Source of the DNA: Aquirufa aurantiipilula
GTDB lineage: Bacteria > Bacteroidota > Bacteroidia > Cytophagales > Spirosomataceae
Assembly (NCBI RefSeq): GCF_019923745.1
Contig: NZ_JAANOG010000006.1
Coordinates: forward strand, 154,872 to 218,871
DNA: 64,000 nucleotides
Reading direction: 5' to 3'
The notes below the pieces were generated by a model, which worked only from the letters and a program-made list of their open reading frames with translations, had not been told where the DNA came from and searched no databases. Shown here piece after piece: positions 50,494 to 59,460 of this stretch. The translations under genes and the position numbers were made by a program. Numbering within the stretch: position 1 is the stretch's first letter; each line of letters opens with the position of its first letter.

Positions 50494-52728
50494 ATGAAAA
50501 AGACAGATAACACATATAGCAGACGCTCGTTCTTGAAAGTTTCTTCGCTTTCAGGGGGTGGATTTATGTTAGGAATCTCTTGGTTGGCTAGTGCTAAACC
50601 AGAAGAAAATTTGGCGGCATTGAATGTTGAACCCATTTGGCAAGAGTTGACGAGTTATATCAAAATCACGCCTGAAAATGTCATCAAGATTTTTTCTCCT
50701 AACCCAGAGTTTGGACAAAATGTTATGACTTCCATGCCCATGTTGATTGCGGAGGAATTGGACGTTGATTTCAAAAGTATTGTCGTAGAACAAGCCAGTT
50801 ATAATCCAGCGCTTTTCAACCGTCAGTTTACGGGAGGAAGCCAGTCGATCCGCTCAGCTTGGAAGTTACTTCGTACAGCAGGGGCATCAGCTCGACAAAT
50901 GATTTTGACGGCGGCAAGTCAGGCTTGGAATGTGCCTGTTTCTGAATTGACAACATCCAAAGGCCAAGTAAAACATGCGGCAAGTGGTAAATCAGGAACT
51001 TATGGGTCTTTCGCTACTGCGGCATCTAAATTACCTGTGCCTAAGGACATCGTGTTAAAAGCGAATAAAGGATTTAGACTTTTGGGTACTCCACAGAAAA
51101 ATGTGGAAGGTCCTAAAATTGTTCATGGACAACCTTTGTTTGGCATGGACTATAAAGAGGCGGGAATGCTCATCGCTATGACCGAACGTCCACCTGCTTT
51201 TGGTATGCGTTTGAAATCCTTTGATGCTACGGTAGCCAAGAAAATGCCTGGTATAGTGGATGTATTCACTATTCAAGTATATGAGCCGACCCAAAAATTG
51301 GCCATGTTTGATACTCGTTCATTCAATGAGGTCATTGCTGTGGTGGGTAAGACTACTTGGGATGTCATGAATGCGCGTAAAAAATTGAATGTGCTTTGGG
51401 AAAATGCCCCAGATACCAAAGAGATTATGAACAACCGTGAAACGATTGTTCCTGGAGGATTGGAGAGTACCACCAAACATTATGCTGATATGCTGGCCAT
51501 GGATAAAAAGCCAGGTCAAATTCAACGAAAAGATGGTGAGCCAGAGAAAGCGTTTGAAGTTGCTAAGCACGTCATTGAGCGCACCTATACCGCACCCTTT
51601 TTGGCACATAATATCATGGAGCCAACGAATACTTTTGCGCATTTTCAGGGAAACAAAGTACGGTTTGTAGCCCCTATTCAAGGCCCCGATTTCATTGCCA
51701 ATACCATTGCAACACGTTTGGGCATACCTAAGGAAAATGTAGAAATCAATCTAGCTCGAATGGGTGGAGGATTTGGTCGTAGAGCGTATGGGCACTATAT
51801 GGTGGAGGCCGCCTTGATTTCCAAGCAGGCTAATGCCCCTATCAAACTGGTATATAGTCGGGAAGATGATGTAAGTGGTGGTATTTATCGCCCAACGTAT
51901 CAATTGACTTACCGTGCTGCATTTGATGAAAATAAGCGTTTAACAGCGATGCACATTAAAGGTGGAGGCATACCTGAATCACCATTGCATGCGAATCGTT
52001 TTCCTGCTGGAGCTTTAGATAATTACTTGGCTGAGAGTTGGTCTATTCCTTCGAATATTACGGTGGGGGCATTTCGTGCGCCGCGCTCTAACTTCAATGC
52101 GGCTGCGGAGCAGTCGTTTTTGGATGAGATTTCTGAATACATGGGTAAAGACCCAATTGCATTCCGTTTGGAATTATTACAAAGAGCTAAAGCCAATCCA
52201 GTAGGTAAAAACAATGATTACGATGCATCCCGTTATATGGGAGTATTGGAATTAGTACGGGATAAATCGGGATGGGGTAAGCCAGAAAATGCGGGTAAAA
52301 AACGCGGGGTATCTGCTTATTTCTGCCATAATTCCTATGCGGCTCAGGTCATTGATTTGCATGTGAAAGATGGACAAGTGATTGTAGATCGAGTAACTTC
52401 TGCAGTGGATTGTGGAGTAGTCGTAAACCCAGAAGGGGCTAAAAACATGGCAGAAGGTGCGGCCATTGATGGAATTGGAAATGCTTTATTTGGCAACTTA
52501 ACCTTTACCGATGGACGTACTGATCAAAAGAATTTTGATACCTATCGTATGATTCGTCATAATGAAGCACCAAAGAAAATAGATGTACATTTTGTGGCCA
52601 ACGAAACGGACCCAACAGGATTAGGAGAGCCACCATTTCCTCCGATTTTTGGTGCCATGGCAAACGCTATTTACCAAGCAACAGGTAAGCGTTTATATAA
52701 GCAGCCCTTTGGCAATCAGTTGTCATAA
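50494..52728 (+). CDS. Molybdopterin-binding oxidoreductase large subunit (IorB-like)
   Basis: A 744-residue molybdenum-cofactor subunit of the isoquinoline 1-oxidoreductase beta type. The start at 50494 follows the small-subunit stop by 1 bp and gives a Tat signal (YSRRSFLKVSSLSGGGFMLGISWLASA). Key segments are AHNIMEPTNTFAHF, ARMGGGFGRRAYGHYMVEAALIS, AFRAPRSNFNAAAEQSFLDE, SAVDCGVVVNPEGAKNMAEGAAIDGIGNALFG and the catalytic Glu in GLGEPPFPPIFGAMANAIYQATGKR. Known relatives hydroxylate N-heterocycles or oxidise aldehydes in the periplasm; the substrate here is unknown. It is strongly similar to the leftward orphan at 44717. Confidence 0.94.
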   Translation: MKKTDNTYSRRSFLKVSSLSGGGFMLGISWLASAKPEENLAALNVEPIWQELTSYIKITPENVIKIFSPNPEFGQNVMTSMPMLIAEELDVDFKSIVVEQASYNPALFNRQFTGGSQSIRSAWKLLRTAGASARQMILTAASQAWNVPVSELTTSKGQVKHAASGKSGTYGSFATAASKLPVPKDIVLKANKGFRLLGTPQKNVEGPKIVHGQPLFGMDYKEAGMLIAMTERPPAFGMRLKSFDATVAKKMPGIVDVFTIQVYEPTQKLAMFDTRSFNEVIAVVGKTTWDVMNARKKLNVLWENAPDTKEIMNNRETIVPGGLESTTKHYADMLAMDKKPGQIQRKDGEPEKAFEVAKHVIERTYTAPFLAHNIMEPTNTFAHFQGNKVRFVAPIQGPDFIANTIATRLGIPKENVEINLARMGGGFGRRAYGHYMVEAALISKQANAPIKLVYSREDDVSGGIYRPTYQLTYRAAFDENKRLTAMHIKGGGIPESPLHANRFPAGALDNYLAESWSIPSNITVGAFRAPRSNFNAAAEQSFLDEISEYMGKDPIAFRLELLQRAKANPVGKNNDYDASRYMGVLELVRDKSGWGKPENAGKKRGVSAYFCHNSYAAQVIDLHVKDGQVIVDRVTSAVDCGVVVNPEGAKNMAEGAAIDGIGNALFGNLTFTDGRTDQKNFDTYRMIRHNEAPKKIDVHFVANETDPTGLGEPPFPPIFGAMANAIYQATGKRLYKQPFGNQLS

Positions 52729-52746
52729 TTAAAGAACAAAAATTGC

Positions 52747-52780
52747 AATCAGCACATCAGTAGGTGTGCTGATTTTTTTT
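52747..52780 (+). terminator. Terminator of the IorA/IorB operon
   Basis: Perfect arms AATCAGCACA/TGTGCTGATT with an 8-nt loop, followed by a run of T residues to 52780. It ends just before the 3' end of the convergent gene at 52791. Confidence 0.93.
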
Positions 52781-52790
52781 ATCTGTTGCT

Positions 52791-53552
52791 TTAATTGATT
52801 CTTTTAAACAAGTGATTAAAGTTGTAGTTCAAACCAACACTCCAAAGTAGATCGTCACCTGCTAAAGCAGAGCGTAGTTTTTTGCTAAACATGGTCGTTA
52901 AAGTAAATGGGCTTTTTTTCTTCGAAATAACTAAAGACCCACTAACATAAGTGCCATCGAGATCATCCATTTTCAAATAAAAGAACTGGGGAGTAATCGT
53001 GGCTTGCCAATCTTTATACCAGTTGAGGTTGGAGAAAATCGTTTTAAATGATAGAAAAGTGGTACTTTGAGTTACATCTTTCGTCAACCCAGTCGAGCCT
53101 AAATAACTAAATCCAAAGGCAATGTTTTTGTGAACAGATAAGATAGGTGTGGCTTCCCAAGCAAAGAAACGTTGTGCTTTTAAATAACTAGTATTTACTC
53201 CATTGACATTGGCTTCTTCTGAGCGGAAGACAAATGCAGGGTGAGCACCTACACTCATTTTGAAGTTCTTTTGTTGAATTGCTTTATATCTCCACCAAAG
53301 CACGAATGCCCAAGGTTTTCCATCCATAGCAAATCGTAACATGGGGTCAAAGCTCAAGCGACCTTTGCCCAAGGAAAGATCAAATAAAATGGCGGGTTTA
53401 CCCAAGGAAAAGGAGGGAATTAACGATACACCATTGTTGGTGGCGGTTATTTGTCCTGCAAAAAAAGAAGGCGTTTTGGTTGAATCAGTTTGAGCGAATA
53501 AATGGTTAACACCTGCTAGGAAAACTAGCAAGAGCGTGGTTTTAAATTTCAT
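52791..53552 (-). CDS. Outer-membrane-like protein, paralogue family copy 1
   Basis: A 253-residue exported protein (signal TTLLLVFLAGVNHLFAQ) made mostly of amphipathic beta strands rich in aromatic residues (FFAGQITATNNGVSLIPSFSLGKPAILFDLSLGKGRLSFDPMLRFAMDGKPWAFVLWWRY), ending in an aromatic residue pattern typical of a small outer-membrane barrel. I do not know the family name. It is paralogous to the neighbour at 53606 and to the broken gene at 43992. Located between the molybdenum oxidoreductase operon and an AraC regulator, it could help uptake of the oxidoreductase substrate, but this is only positional. Confidence 0.72.
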   Translation of the reverse strand: MKFKTTLLLVFLAGVNHLFAQTDSTKTPSFFAGQITATNNGVSLIPSFSLGKPAILFDLSLGKGRLSFDPMLRFAMDGKPWAFVLWWRYKAIQQKNFKMSVGAHPAFVFRSEEANVNGVNTSYLKAQRFFAWEATPILSVHKNIAFGFSYLGSTGLTKDVTQSTTFLSFKTIFSNLNWYKDWQATITPQFFYLKMDDLDGTYVSGSLVISKKKSPFTLTTMFSKKLRSALAGDDLLWSVGLNYNFNHLFKRIN

Positions 53553-53605
53553 TGGGATTAATTAAAGAGAGATACAAAGTTCCGCTTTTTTTTAATAAAA
53601 TGAAA

Positions 53606-54373
53606 TTATGGCTTGATTTTACCTCCTTTCAAGGGATATACGAGCTTAATATTCCATAAAAAAGGCTTGGATCCTTCAACCTTAGTTTCAAAGGTTTTAT
53701 TTATGGTGGATTTAATGATGACGGGAAAATTTTGTAGGCTTAGACTTATTTCCGAGGTTAAATAATAACCATGATTACCATCGATATTGAGGTAATACAA
53801 TTGAGGACTTATGCCCAATGTTGCTTTTTTACTCAATTGAATTTGAGAAATTTCCGTGTATAAAGTGACAAAATTTAAGGCATTTAAAGTTGCAGGATCT
53901 AAACCGTGAGACCTTAAATAATAAACACCCATGGTTAGGTGTTTGGAAAATTTGTAACGAGGAAATATTTCTAAAACTAAATAACGATCTGTTTTTTGAA
54001 TTTGGATGGAATCTTTAGCATTTGGAAAGGGGATGTTTACAAAATTGAGTCCCAAATGTGTCCCAACATTCATGTTGAACTTTGATTGTTTGGGGCTCAG
54101 GTTGTAGCGAAACCAAAAAAGAGAATACCAAGGTTTGGCTTCCAAAGAAAAAGCTAATTCTGGATCAAAACTGAACCTTCCTTTAGCAATAGACATATTA
54201 AATACTGTCGCCGGTTTTTCCAAAGAAAAGGAAGGAACTATGGAAATACCATTGTTAGTAATGCTCATTGATCCCTGTATTTGGGTCGGATTAGCCTGTT
54301 GGCTTTCTTGCGAAAAAGAGCTTATTGAATGAGTTAGGAATAGACATATCAGATAAACGCCTGTATTTTTCAT
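53606..54373 (-). CDS. Outer-membrane-like protein, paralogue family copy 2
   Basis: A 255-residue exported protein with signal MKNTGVYLICLFLTHSISSFSQ and the same layout as copy 1 (SMSITNNGISIVPSFSLEKPATVFNMSIAKGRFSFDPELAFSLEAKPWYSLFWFRYNL). Identity with copy 1 is moderate, strongest in the first 90 residues. It is the upstream gene of the leftward pair (53-bp gap) and is divergent from the second AraC regulator at 54467, which is placed to control both. Confidence 0.72.
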   Translation of the reverse strand: MKNTGVYLICLFLTHSISSFSQESQQANPTQIQGSMSITNNGISIVPSFSLEKPATVFNMSIAKGRFSFDPELAFSLEAKPWYSLFWFRYNLSPKQSKFNMNVGTHLGLNFVNIPFPNAKDSIQIQKTDRYLVLEIFPRYKFSKHLTMGVYYLRSHGLDPATLNALNFVTLYTEISQIQLSKKATLGISPQLYYLNIDGNHGYYLTSEISLSLQNFPVIIKSTINKTFETKVEGSKPFLWNIKLVYPLKGGKIKP

Positions 54374-54466
54374 TTCCGTTATATTTGCTTTAAATTGTAA
54401 AATTAGCCTGTTTGAATAGCTAAAGACTTATACATTTTACCGAAATGATTACCATTTTTTAATCCT

Positions 54467-55393
54467 ATGGAGGAAAAAATCAAGGATAAGGATATTGCCA
54501 TAAGGAATTTGGATTCCGTTGATTCATTTAATGCCTACAATGAACATAGTACCTTGAACCCTTTGCTTAGTATCATTGATTTTTCAAAATCTACCCCAAA
54601 ATGTCGGGAATGGATGCGTTTAGGTTTTTACTGCATCATGTTAAAAGACATACATTGTGGAGATTTGAAATATGGCATAAGTCAATATGATTACGACGCA
54701 GGGACTCTCTTATTTTTTGCCCCCAATCAGGTCTATAAAGTGGATAAAGTAGGAAGCATGTCGATGCCACAAGGGCTTTGTCTTGTGTTTGATGAAGAGT
54801 TAATTCGAGGGACGTCTTTGCAGAAGCAAATTCACCATTATTCATTCTTTTCTTATGAACATAATGAAGCTTTGCATGTGGATGAAGAAGAAAGAAATAA
54901 TGTGATGGAAATACTGACTAAAATTAGTCGTGAAATTAAACCTGAATTGGATGCATTAAATAAGAAAATACTTGTTACAAACATTGAGCTATTATTGGAT
55001 TATTGTAGTCGATATTATCAAAGACAATTTGTCAATAGAAAACCCATGCATCAACTGATTTCGGATAAATTTTCTGTTATGGTAAGGGAATATATAATGA
55101 ATAGTAAATCAGATGGTTATGGTCTACCAACGGTCAGTTATTTTGCTGATAAATTACATGTTTCTACCAATTATTTGGGAGATATAATTAAGAAAGAAAC
55201 GCATCAAACTCCCATTGAAATGATGCATCAAATCATGATTAATCTCGCGAAGGAATTATTGCATGATTTTGAGAAAAATATAAGTGAAATTTCGCATCAA
55301 TTAGGCTTTACTTATGCGGCACATTTTACTCGATTTTTTAAGAATAAAATGGGAATTAGTCCGAAGGAATATCGACGAAATTTGAATCGCTAG
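54467..55393 (+). CDS. AraC-family regulator, copy 2
   Basis: A 308-residue paralogue of the regulator at 48182. The sensor domain (FNAYNEHSTLNPLLSIIDFSKSTPKCREWMRLGFYCIMLKDIHCGDLKYGISQYDYDAGTLLFFAPNQV) and the C-terminal double helix-turn-helix (SYFADKLHVSTNYLGDIIKKETHQTPIEMM, then ISEISHQLGFTYAAHFTRFFKNKMGISPKEYR) match it throughout. It lies divergent from the outer-membrane-like gene pair, the same relation the first copy has to the DUF4440-like pair, so each regulator probably controls a divergent leftward group. Confidence 0.92.
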   Translation: MEEKIKDKDIAIRNLDSVDSFNAYNEHSTLNPLLSIIDFSKSTPKCREWMRLGFYCIMLKDIHCGDLKYGISQYDYDAGTLLFFAPNQVYKVDKVGSMSMPQGLCLVFDEELIRGTSLQKQIHHYSFFSYEHNEALHVDEEERNNVMEILTKISREIKPELDALNKKILVTNIELLLDYCSRYYQRQFVNRKPMHQLISDKFSVMVREYIMNSKSDGYGLPTVSYFADKLHVSTNYLGDIIKKETHQTPIEMMHQIMINLAKELLHDFEKNISEISHQLGFTYAAHFTRFFKNKMGISPKEYRRNLNR

Positions 55394-55557
55394 ATGTGTA
55401 GAAATAGCGTTATATTTTTTCGTCATAAATGATACTTAAATGCTTGAAAATGGCATTTAATGTAAATCGATGAATTTTAGCTTTTGGTCGCATACTCAAT
55501 TGATGACCGCACCTTTCTTGTTTTTTGTCATATTTTTATCAAAATAATTCAAAAAAT

Positions 55558-58500
55558 ATGATCTCCAAACCTTTACTCATTCCTGCAGTTCTATTCTCTC
55601 TTCTTTTGTTGGGATGCGTCAAGAATCTAAATCAAGTGAATCATTACAAGCAGTTTAATCCTGTGACACCCTTAACTGCTCAATCTTTTGCCAACCCTAC
55701 TTTTGCGGATTATCCTTGGGTAAGGTGGAATTTTCCACCAGAAACAGCCGATATTGCTGAATTGGAAAAGCAGCTTGTAGAACTACAAGCGGCAGGAATT
55801 GCAGGTGTAGAAATTGGTCAGGGAGGGGAACCCACCTTAAAGCAAGTTGAAGCCATATTAAAAAAGGCGAATGAAATTGGAATGAAGGTAAGCTTGAAAT
55901 ATAAAACCGGTGCTCCAATTCCGGGTAATTTTTCAGCTACTCATGATTATGTCCGTAAGACTTTAGCCGTAGCCGATACAATTTTATCGAGTGGTTCTGA
56001 ATTTCATGATGCCCTTCCAGGGAAAGGAACTATTTTAGCCGTTCAAGCTTATAGAGTAGTTAAAATGCCAGCCAAAGGGTCTAAACTTTTGACCATTGAT
56101 CATGCTTCTGGAATCAATTTAACGGGGACATTAAGTGACACGAATAAAGATGGTTTTTTTGCTGGGACCACTTCTGCAAAATTACATTGGAATGTTCCAG
56201 CAGGGAATGATTCTTGGGTTTTAATCGCTTTTAGGGTTGTTAGCGTAGACCCACAGCCTGAGGTTTTTAGTAAGGAGGGTACCCAATTACTGATACAAGG
56301 TTATGAAGCGTATTGGAATGATTCGGTTAAAAATTTGCTGAAACAAAATGGTGGTGGCGATATTTTTGTGGACTCGCATTCTATCGATGGTTTCGGGGCA
56401 CCGAGTGATGTGTGGAGTAGTAATATGGCGAAGGATTTTCAATCTCAAGTGGGCTATGATCTAATTAAGCATTTACCAGCATTGATTGATTTAGGCATAG
56501 ACCGAGTGTGGGGTCCACGGGGAGGAGGTTTGGATATTGATCATTATTATACGTATAGCAATCAGCAGGATGTAAAAATTCGGGCAGATTACAATCGAGT
56601 AAGAACGAATTTGTTTGTTGAAAATCGAATCAAACCATTTACCACTTGGGCGAATAGCTATAATTTGGCATTACGACTTCAACCTGAAGATGTACCTGTA
56701 GTGAATACTCCCGATCAATTGGATGTCACGTATTTTTTGAATCGTCCGGAACATGAAACCTTATCATCAGGTGATCAAATTGATGTGTACAGACCTATGG
56801 CTTCTGCCAATCACATCAGTGGGAATACGTGGTATTCAAATGAATTGGCGGCTGCTCGGTCTTTGAATTATGCACAGACTTTTCAGGATATTATTGTCCG
56901 TATGAACAAATGTTTTGCCAGCGGACAAACCAAGGGGGTATATCACGTATATCCATATACGTTCAACCCTAAATCGGTTTGGCCGGGGTATAATACGTTT
57001 GCTGAAGGGAATTTTTCCAATAGTTGGGGACCAAGAAATCCCATTTGGTTTACAGAAGCTAAAAACGTAAATCAATGGATGGCTAGAAATGAGCAAGTGT
57101 TAAAACAGGGTGTGGCTAAAATTGATGTAGCCGTATATATGCAAAACTATTCCTTCCCCGCTCCTTTTGTTGCTGGAGCAGGAAATATTCGTTTTTGGAA
57201 CGACTTAAGTCTTCAAGAACAAGGCTTCACCTGGGATTATTTAAATCCAAGTTTACTCAATTTACCTCAAGTGACTGTATCTAATCAGCGCTTATTCGAA
57301 GCGGGTCCTTCCTATAAGGCATTTATTTTAAATGGTTTATTGCAAGTAGGTTCTAGCTTTAATCCAGCCAAAAATACCTTACCAGTTGCCATGGCCAAAA
57401 AGCTTTTAGATTATGCTAAAAAAGGGCTTCCTATTATCATCGTAGGGCCACTGCCAAGCAGAACTCCAGGAAATACGCCATCAGAAGATGCCGCCTTGAA
57501 AGCTACTTTGAAAGAACTATTAGATCAAAAATCGGTGCATTCCATTGCTAGTGAAAAGGAAGTACCAGGGCTTTTAAAATCTCTGGGGATATCTCCTGCA
57601 GCTGCAACAGAAAAAGCTAGTGCTATGATGTCGATGCGTCGACATGATGCAAGCAGCAATTCCGATTATTACTTTTTATACAATCAAGGAGATGACCAAA
57701 TACCTCCAACGGGTTATAGTACCGAGGAAAAATATAAGGGATTATCAGGTACGCCAGGAAACATCTTTGAAGAGCCTAACACAGTTCGTATGAAAGGTCC
57801 GAATTTTGGCACCAAAATTGGATCTAATTTGAGGATGAAAGTTCGCCTAGAAGGACAAGGTCAACCGTTTATTTTGAACGCTAGTTCGGGGGAAATTAAA
57901 CCAGTGGCATCTTATACTTCAGATGGTCAATCCGTATCGTTTCAGGTAAATTTGGAAACGGATGAATCTATGTTGGTTGGTATTTCTAAGAATCCTGGTC
58001 AATTTGGGATTTCTCCAAGTTCGGTATATGTGAGTCAAACGGATGCTGATGGAGTAATTCAAACGAATCAAGGAGAACTAGCCATTATGGCGAGTAAAGC
58101 AGGAAATTATACAAGCCAATTAAGTAATGGCCAATCATCAAAACTATCCATTGATCAAACCTTTGACCCTATGGATTTAACGAATGCTTCTTGGCAATTA
58201 TCAGTAGAAGATTGGCAGCCTAAAAACAAATATGGGTCTGTAGGCATAGCTAGTTCAGAAACGAGTAAGTCCATCATTCAGGTTAATTTAACAGGACTAA
58301 AAGCTTGGCCTGATGTAGAGGAATTGAAAAATGTATCTGGTGTGGGCACCTATACCTATTCTCTAACTTTACCTGCCAATTGGAATAGTTCCAAACATGG
58401 AGCGACCATCAGCTTGGGTCAGGTAGTAGATGCCTTTAGTTTACAAGTGAATGGTCAAAAAGTTCCTATTGATCAAATTAGTGCAAAAGCAGATTTAGGC

Positions 58501-58674
58501 TCTAGTTTACAAGCAGGTGTGAATAAGATCGAAGTTCGTGTAAGTACAACGTTAAATAACCGATTATTTTCCTTGAATAAGGCTGTTGCAGACCGAGGAT
58601 TGATTCAAGCTTATGGATTGCTTGGACCCGTTATTTTTCAACCGTATACCAAACAAGTTTTGAAAATCAATTAG
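55558..58674 (+). CDS. Lipoprotein glycoside hydrolase, GH106 (alpha-L-rhamnosidase)-like
   Basis: About 1038 residues from the ATG at 55558 (an in-frame TTG at 55525 is rejected because it displaces the signal). A lipoprotein signal (LLIPAVLFSLLLLGC) anchors it to a membrane. The N-terminal catalytic part begins FANPTFADYPWVRWNFPPETADIAELEKQLVELQAAGIAGVEIGQGG, corresponding to the RPWxRWWWPG...LxxxxxAGxGGVEI pattern of GH106-like enzymes. A glycosidase-type middle domain and C-terminal beta-sandwich domains (WQLSVEDWQPK, VGTYTYSLTLPANWN, LGQVVDAFSLQVNGQKV) follow. The usual WWW motif is changed to RWNF, so substrate and activity are uncertain. Confidence 0.75.
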   Translation: MISKPLLIPAVLFSLLLLGCVKNLNQVNHYKQFNPVTPLTAQSFANPTFADYPWVRWNFPPETADIAELEKQLVELQAAGIAGVEIGQGGEPTLKQVEAILKKANEIGMKVSLKYKTGAPIPGNFSATHDYVRKTLAVADTILSSGSEFHDALPGKGTILAVQAYRVVKMPAKGSKLLTIDHASGINLTGTLSDTNKDGFFAGTTSAKLHWNVPAGNDSWVLIAFRVVSVDPQPEVFSKEGTQLLIQGYEAYWNDSVKNLLKQNGGGDIFVDSHSIDGFGAPSDVWSSNMAKDFQSQVGYDLIKHLPALIDLGIDRVWGPRGGGLDIDHYYTYSNQQDVKIRADYNRVRTNLFVENRIKPFTTWANSYNLALRLQPEDVPVVNTPDQLDVTYFLNRPEHETLSSGDQIDVYRPMASANHISGNTWYSNELAAARSLNYAQTFQDIIVRMNKCFASGQTKGVYHVYPYTFNPKSVWPGYNTFAEGNFSNSWGPRNPIWFTEAKNVNQWMARNEQVLKQGVAKIDVAVYMQNYSFPAPFVAGAGNIRFWNDLSLQEQGFTWDYLNPSLLNLPQVTVSNQRLFEAGPSYKAFILNGLLQVGSSFNPAKNTLPVAMAKKLLDYAKKGLPIIIVGPLPSRTPGNTPSEDAALKATLKELLDQKSVHSIASEKEVPGLLKSLGISPAAATEKASAMMSMRRHDASSNSDYYFLYNQGDDQIPPTGYSTEEKYKGLSGTPGNIFEEPNTVRMKGPNFGTKIGSNLRMKVRLEGQGQPFILNASSGEIKPVASYTSDGQSVSFQVNLETDESMLVGISKNPGQFGISPSSVYVSQTDADGVIQTNQGELAIMASKAGNYTSQLSNGQSSKLSIDQTFDPMDLTNASWQLSVEDWQPKNKYGSVGIASSETSKSIIQVNLTGLKAWPDVEELKNVSGVGTYTYSLTLPANWNSSKHGATISLGQVVDAFSLQVNGQKVPIDQISAKADLGSSLQAGVNKIEVRVSTTLNNRLFSLNKAVADRGLIQAYGLLGPVIFQPYTKQVLKIN

Positions 58675-58678
58675 AAGT

Positions 58679-58715
58679 AAAATCCTCCTGAAAGCATCAT
58701 TTTCAGGAGGATTTT
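58679..58715. terminator. Bidirectional terminator
   Basis: Perfect 15-bp arms AAAATCCTCCTGAAA/TTTCAGGAGGATTTT with a 7-nt loop, between the convergent GH106-like gene and the YdeI-like gene. Confidence 0.95.
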
Positions 58716-58727
58716 ATATCAAGTTTT

Positions 58728-59375
58728 TTACCTCGCATGTTTATGCGAACCATCACAAGTCGGCATTTTTTGAGAAAGTCCACAAATGCAATCTCCTAGT
58801 CCTTTGCCAATGAGTATGCGATTTTTGTTTTTTTCTATTCGAGCTATTCGAGTAGCCTCTTGTTTTGCTTCGGCAAAATGCGTCAAATACATTCTTTGTC
58901 TACCTGGAGTTAATCTTGCAAAAGCTGTTTTTAGGGCTTCATCCTCTTCCAAGGCACGTTGAAACTCCTCCGGAACCGCATATTCCTCAATTTTTTTTAA
59001 GGTCACTTTAGCCCCTGATTTTTCTACTTCAATTGCCTCTTTAACATAGGCTTTAATTAGGGCTTCTTGGGAAATGATATCGTCTAAATGGGTAAATCGA
59101 ATTTGTCGGCTTGACTGCGTATTTTCGCCCGGTTTACTAAAAACCTTAGCAGAATCTTTCAGTAAAACACCCTTAAAAAACAGGAGGGCAAAGTATTCTT
59201 TGAAACCTTGAAGGATCACTAAATTCGATTTTTCCAAAGAATAACATGGGGAGCCCCATTTCAAATCTTCTTCTAAGCCCATATCCAAAATCACACTTCT
59301 TAACAAGCTTAATTCAGCTTGCCATTTGTCTAGTTTAACGATAAAGGCATCTACTTTAGGACTCATATACGACAT
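58728..59375 (-). CDS. DUF1801/YdeI-like protein with C-terminal CDGSH iron-sulfur motif
   Basis: A 215-residue cytoplasmic protein. The first ~115 residues are a DUF1801 (YdhG-like) domain (LEEDLKWGSPCYSLEKSNLVILQGFKEYFALLFFKGVLL). Residues about 130-185 are the YdeI/OmpD-associated helical region (VPEEFQRALEEDEALKTAFARLTPGRQRMYLTHFAEAKQEATRIARI). The C-terminus fits CxCx2Sx3PxCDGSH exactly (C196, C198, C207, H211), the ligand set of mitoNEET-type 2Fe-2S clusters. A redox-linked role is inferred; function is unknown. It stands alone between convergent and divergent neighbours. Confidence 0.85.
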   Translation of the reverse strand: MSYMSPKVDAFIVKLDKWQAELSLLRSVILDMGLEEDLKWGSPCYSLEKSNLVILQGFKEYFALLFFKGVLLKDSAKVFSKPGENTQSSRQIRFTHLDDIISQEALIKAYVKEAIEVEKSGAKVTLKKIEEYAVPEEFQRALEEDEALKTAFARLTPGRQRMYLTHFAEAKQEATRIARIEKNKNRILIGKGLGDCICGLSQKMPTCDGSHKHAR

Positions 59376-59460
59376 TTTTTTACAAAGAAATGAAATTTAT
59401 CACATGTCCGATTTTGGTTTTAACTAAAAGTTCAAAAATTGTAGAACAATAGCGCATCTC

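Noticed and set aside
51319..51681. 120-codon leftward frame inside the molybdopterin subunit gene
   Set aside because: Opposite-strand shadow of a well-conserved enzyme gene with no supporting motif.
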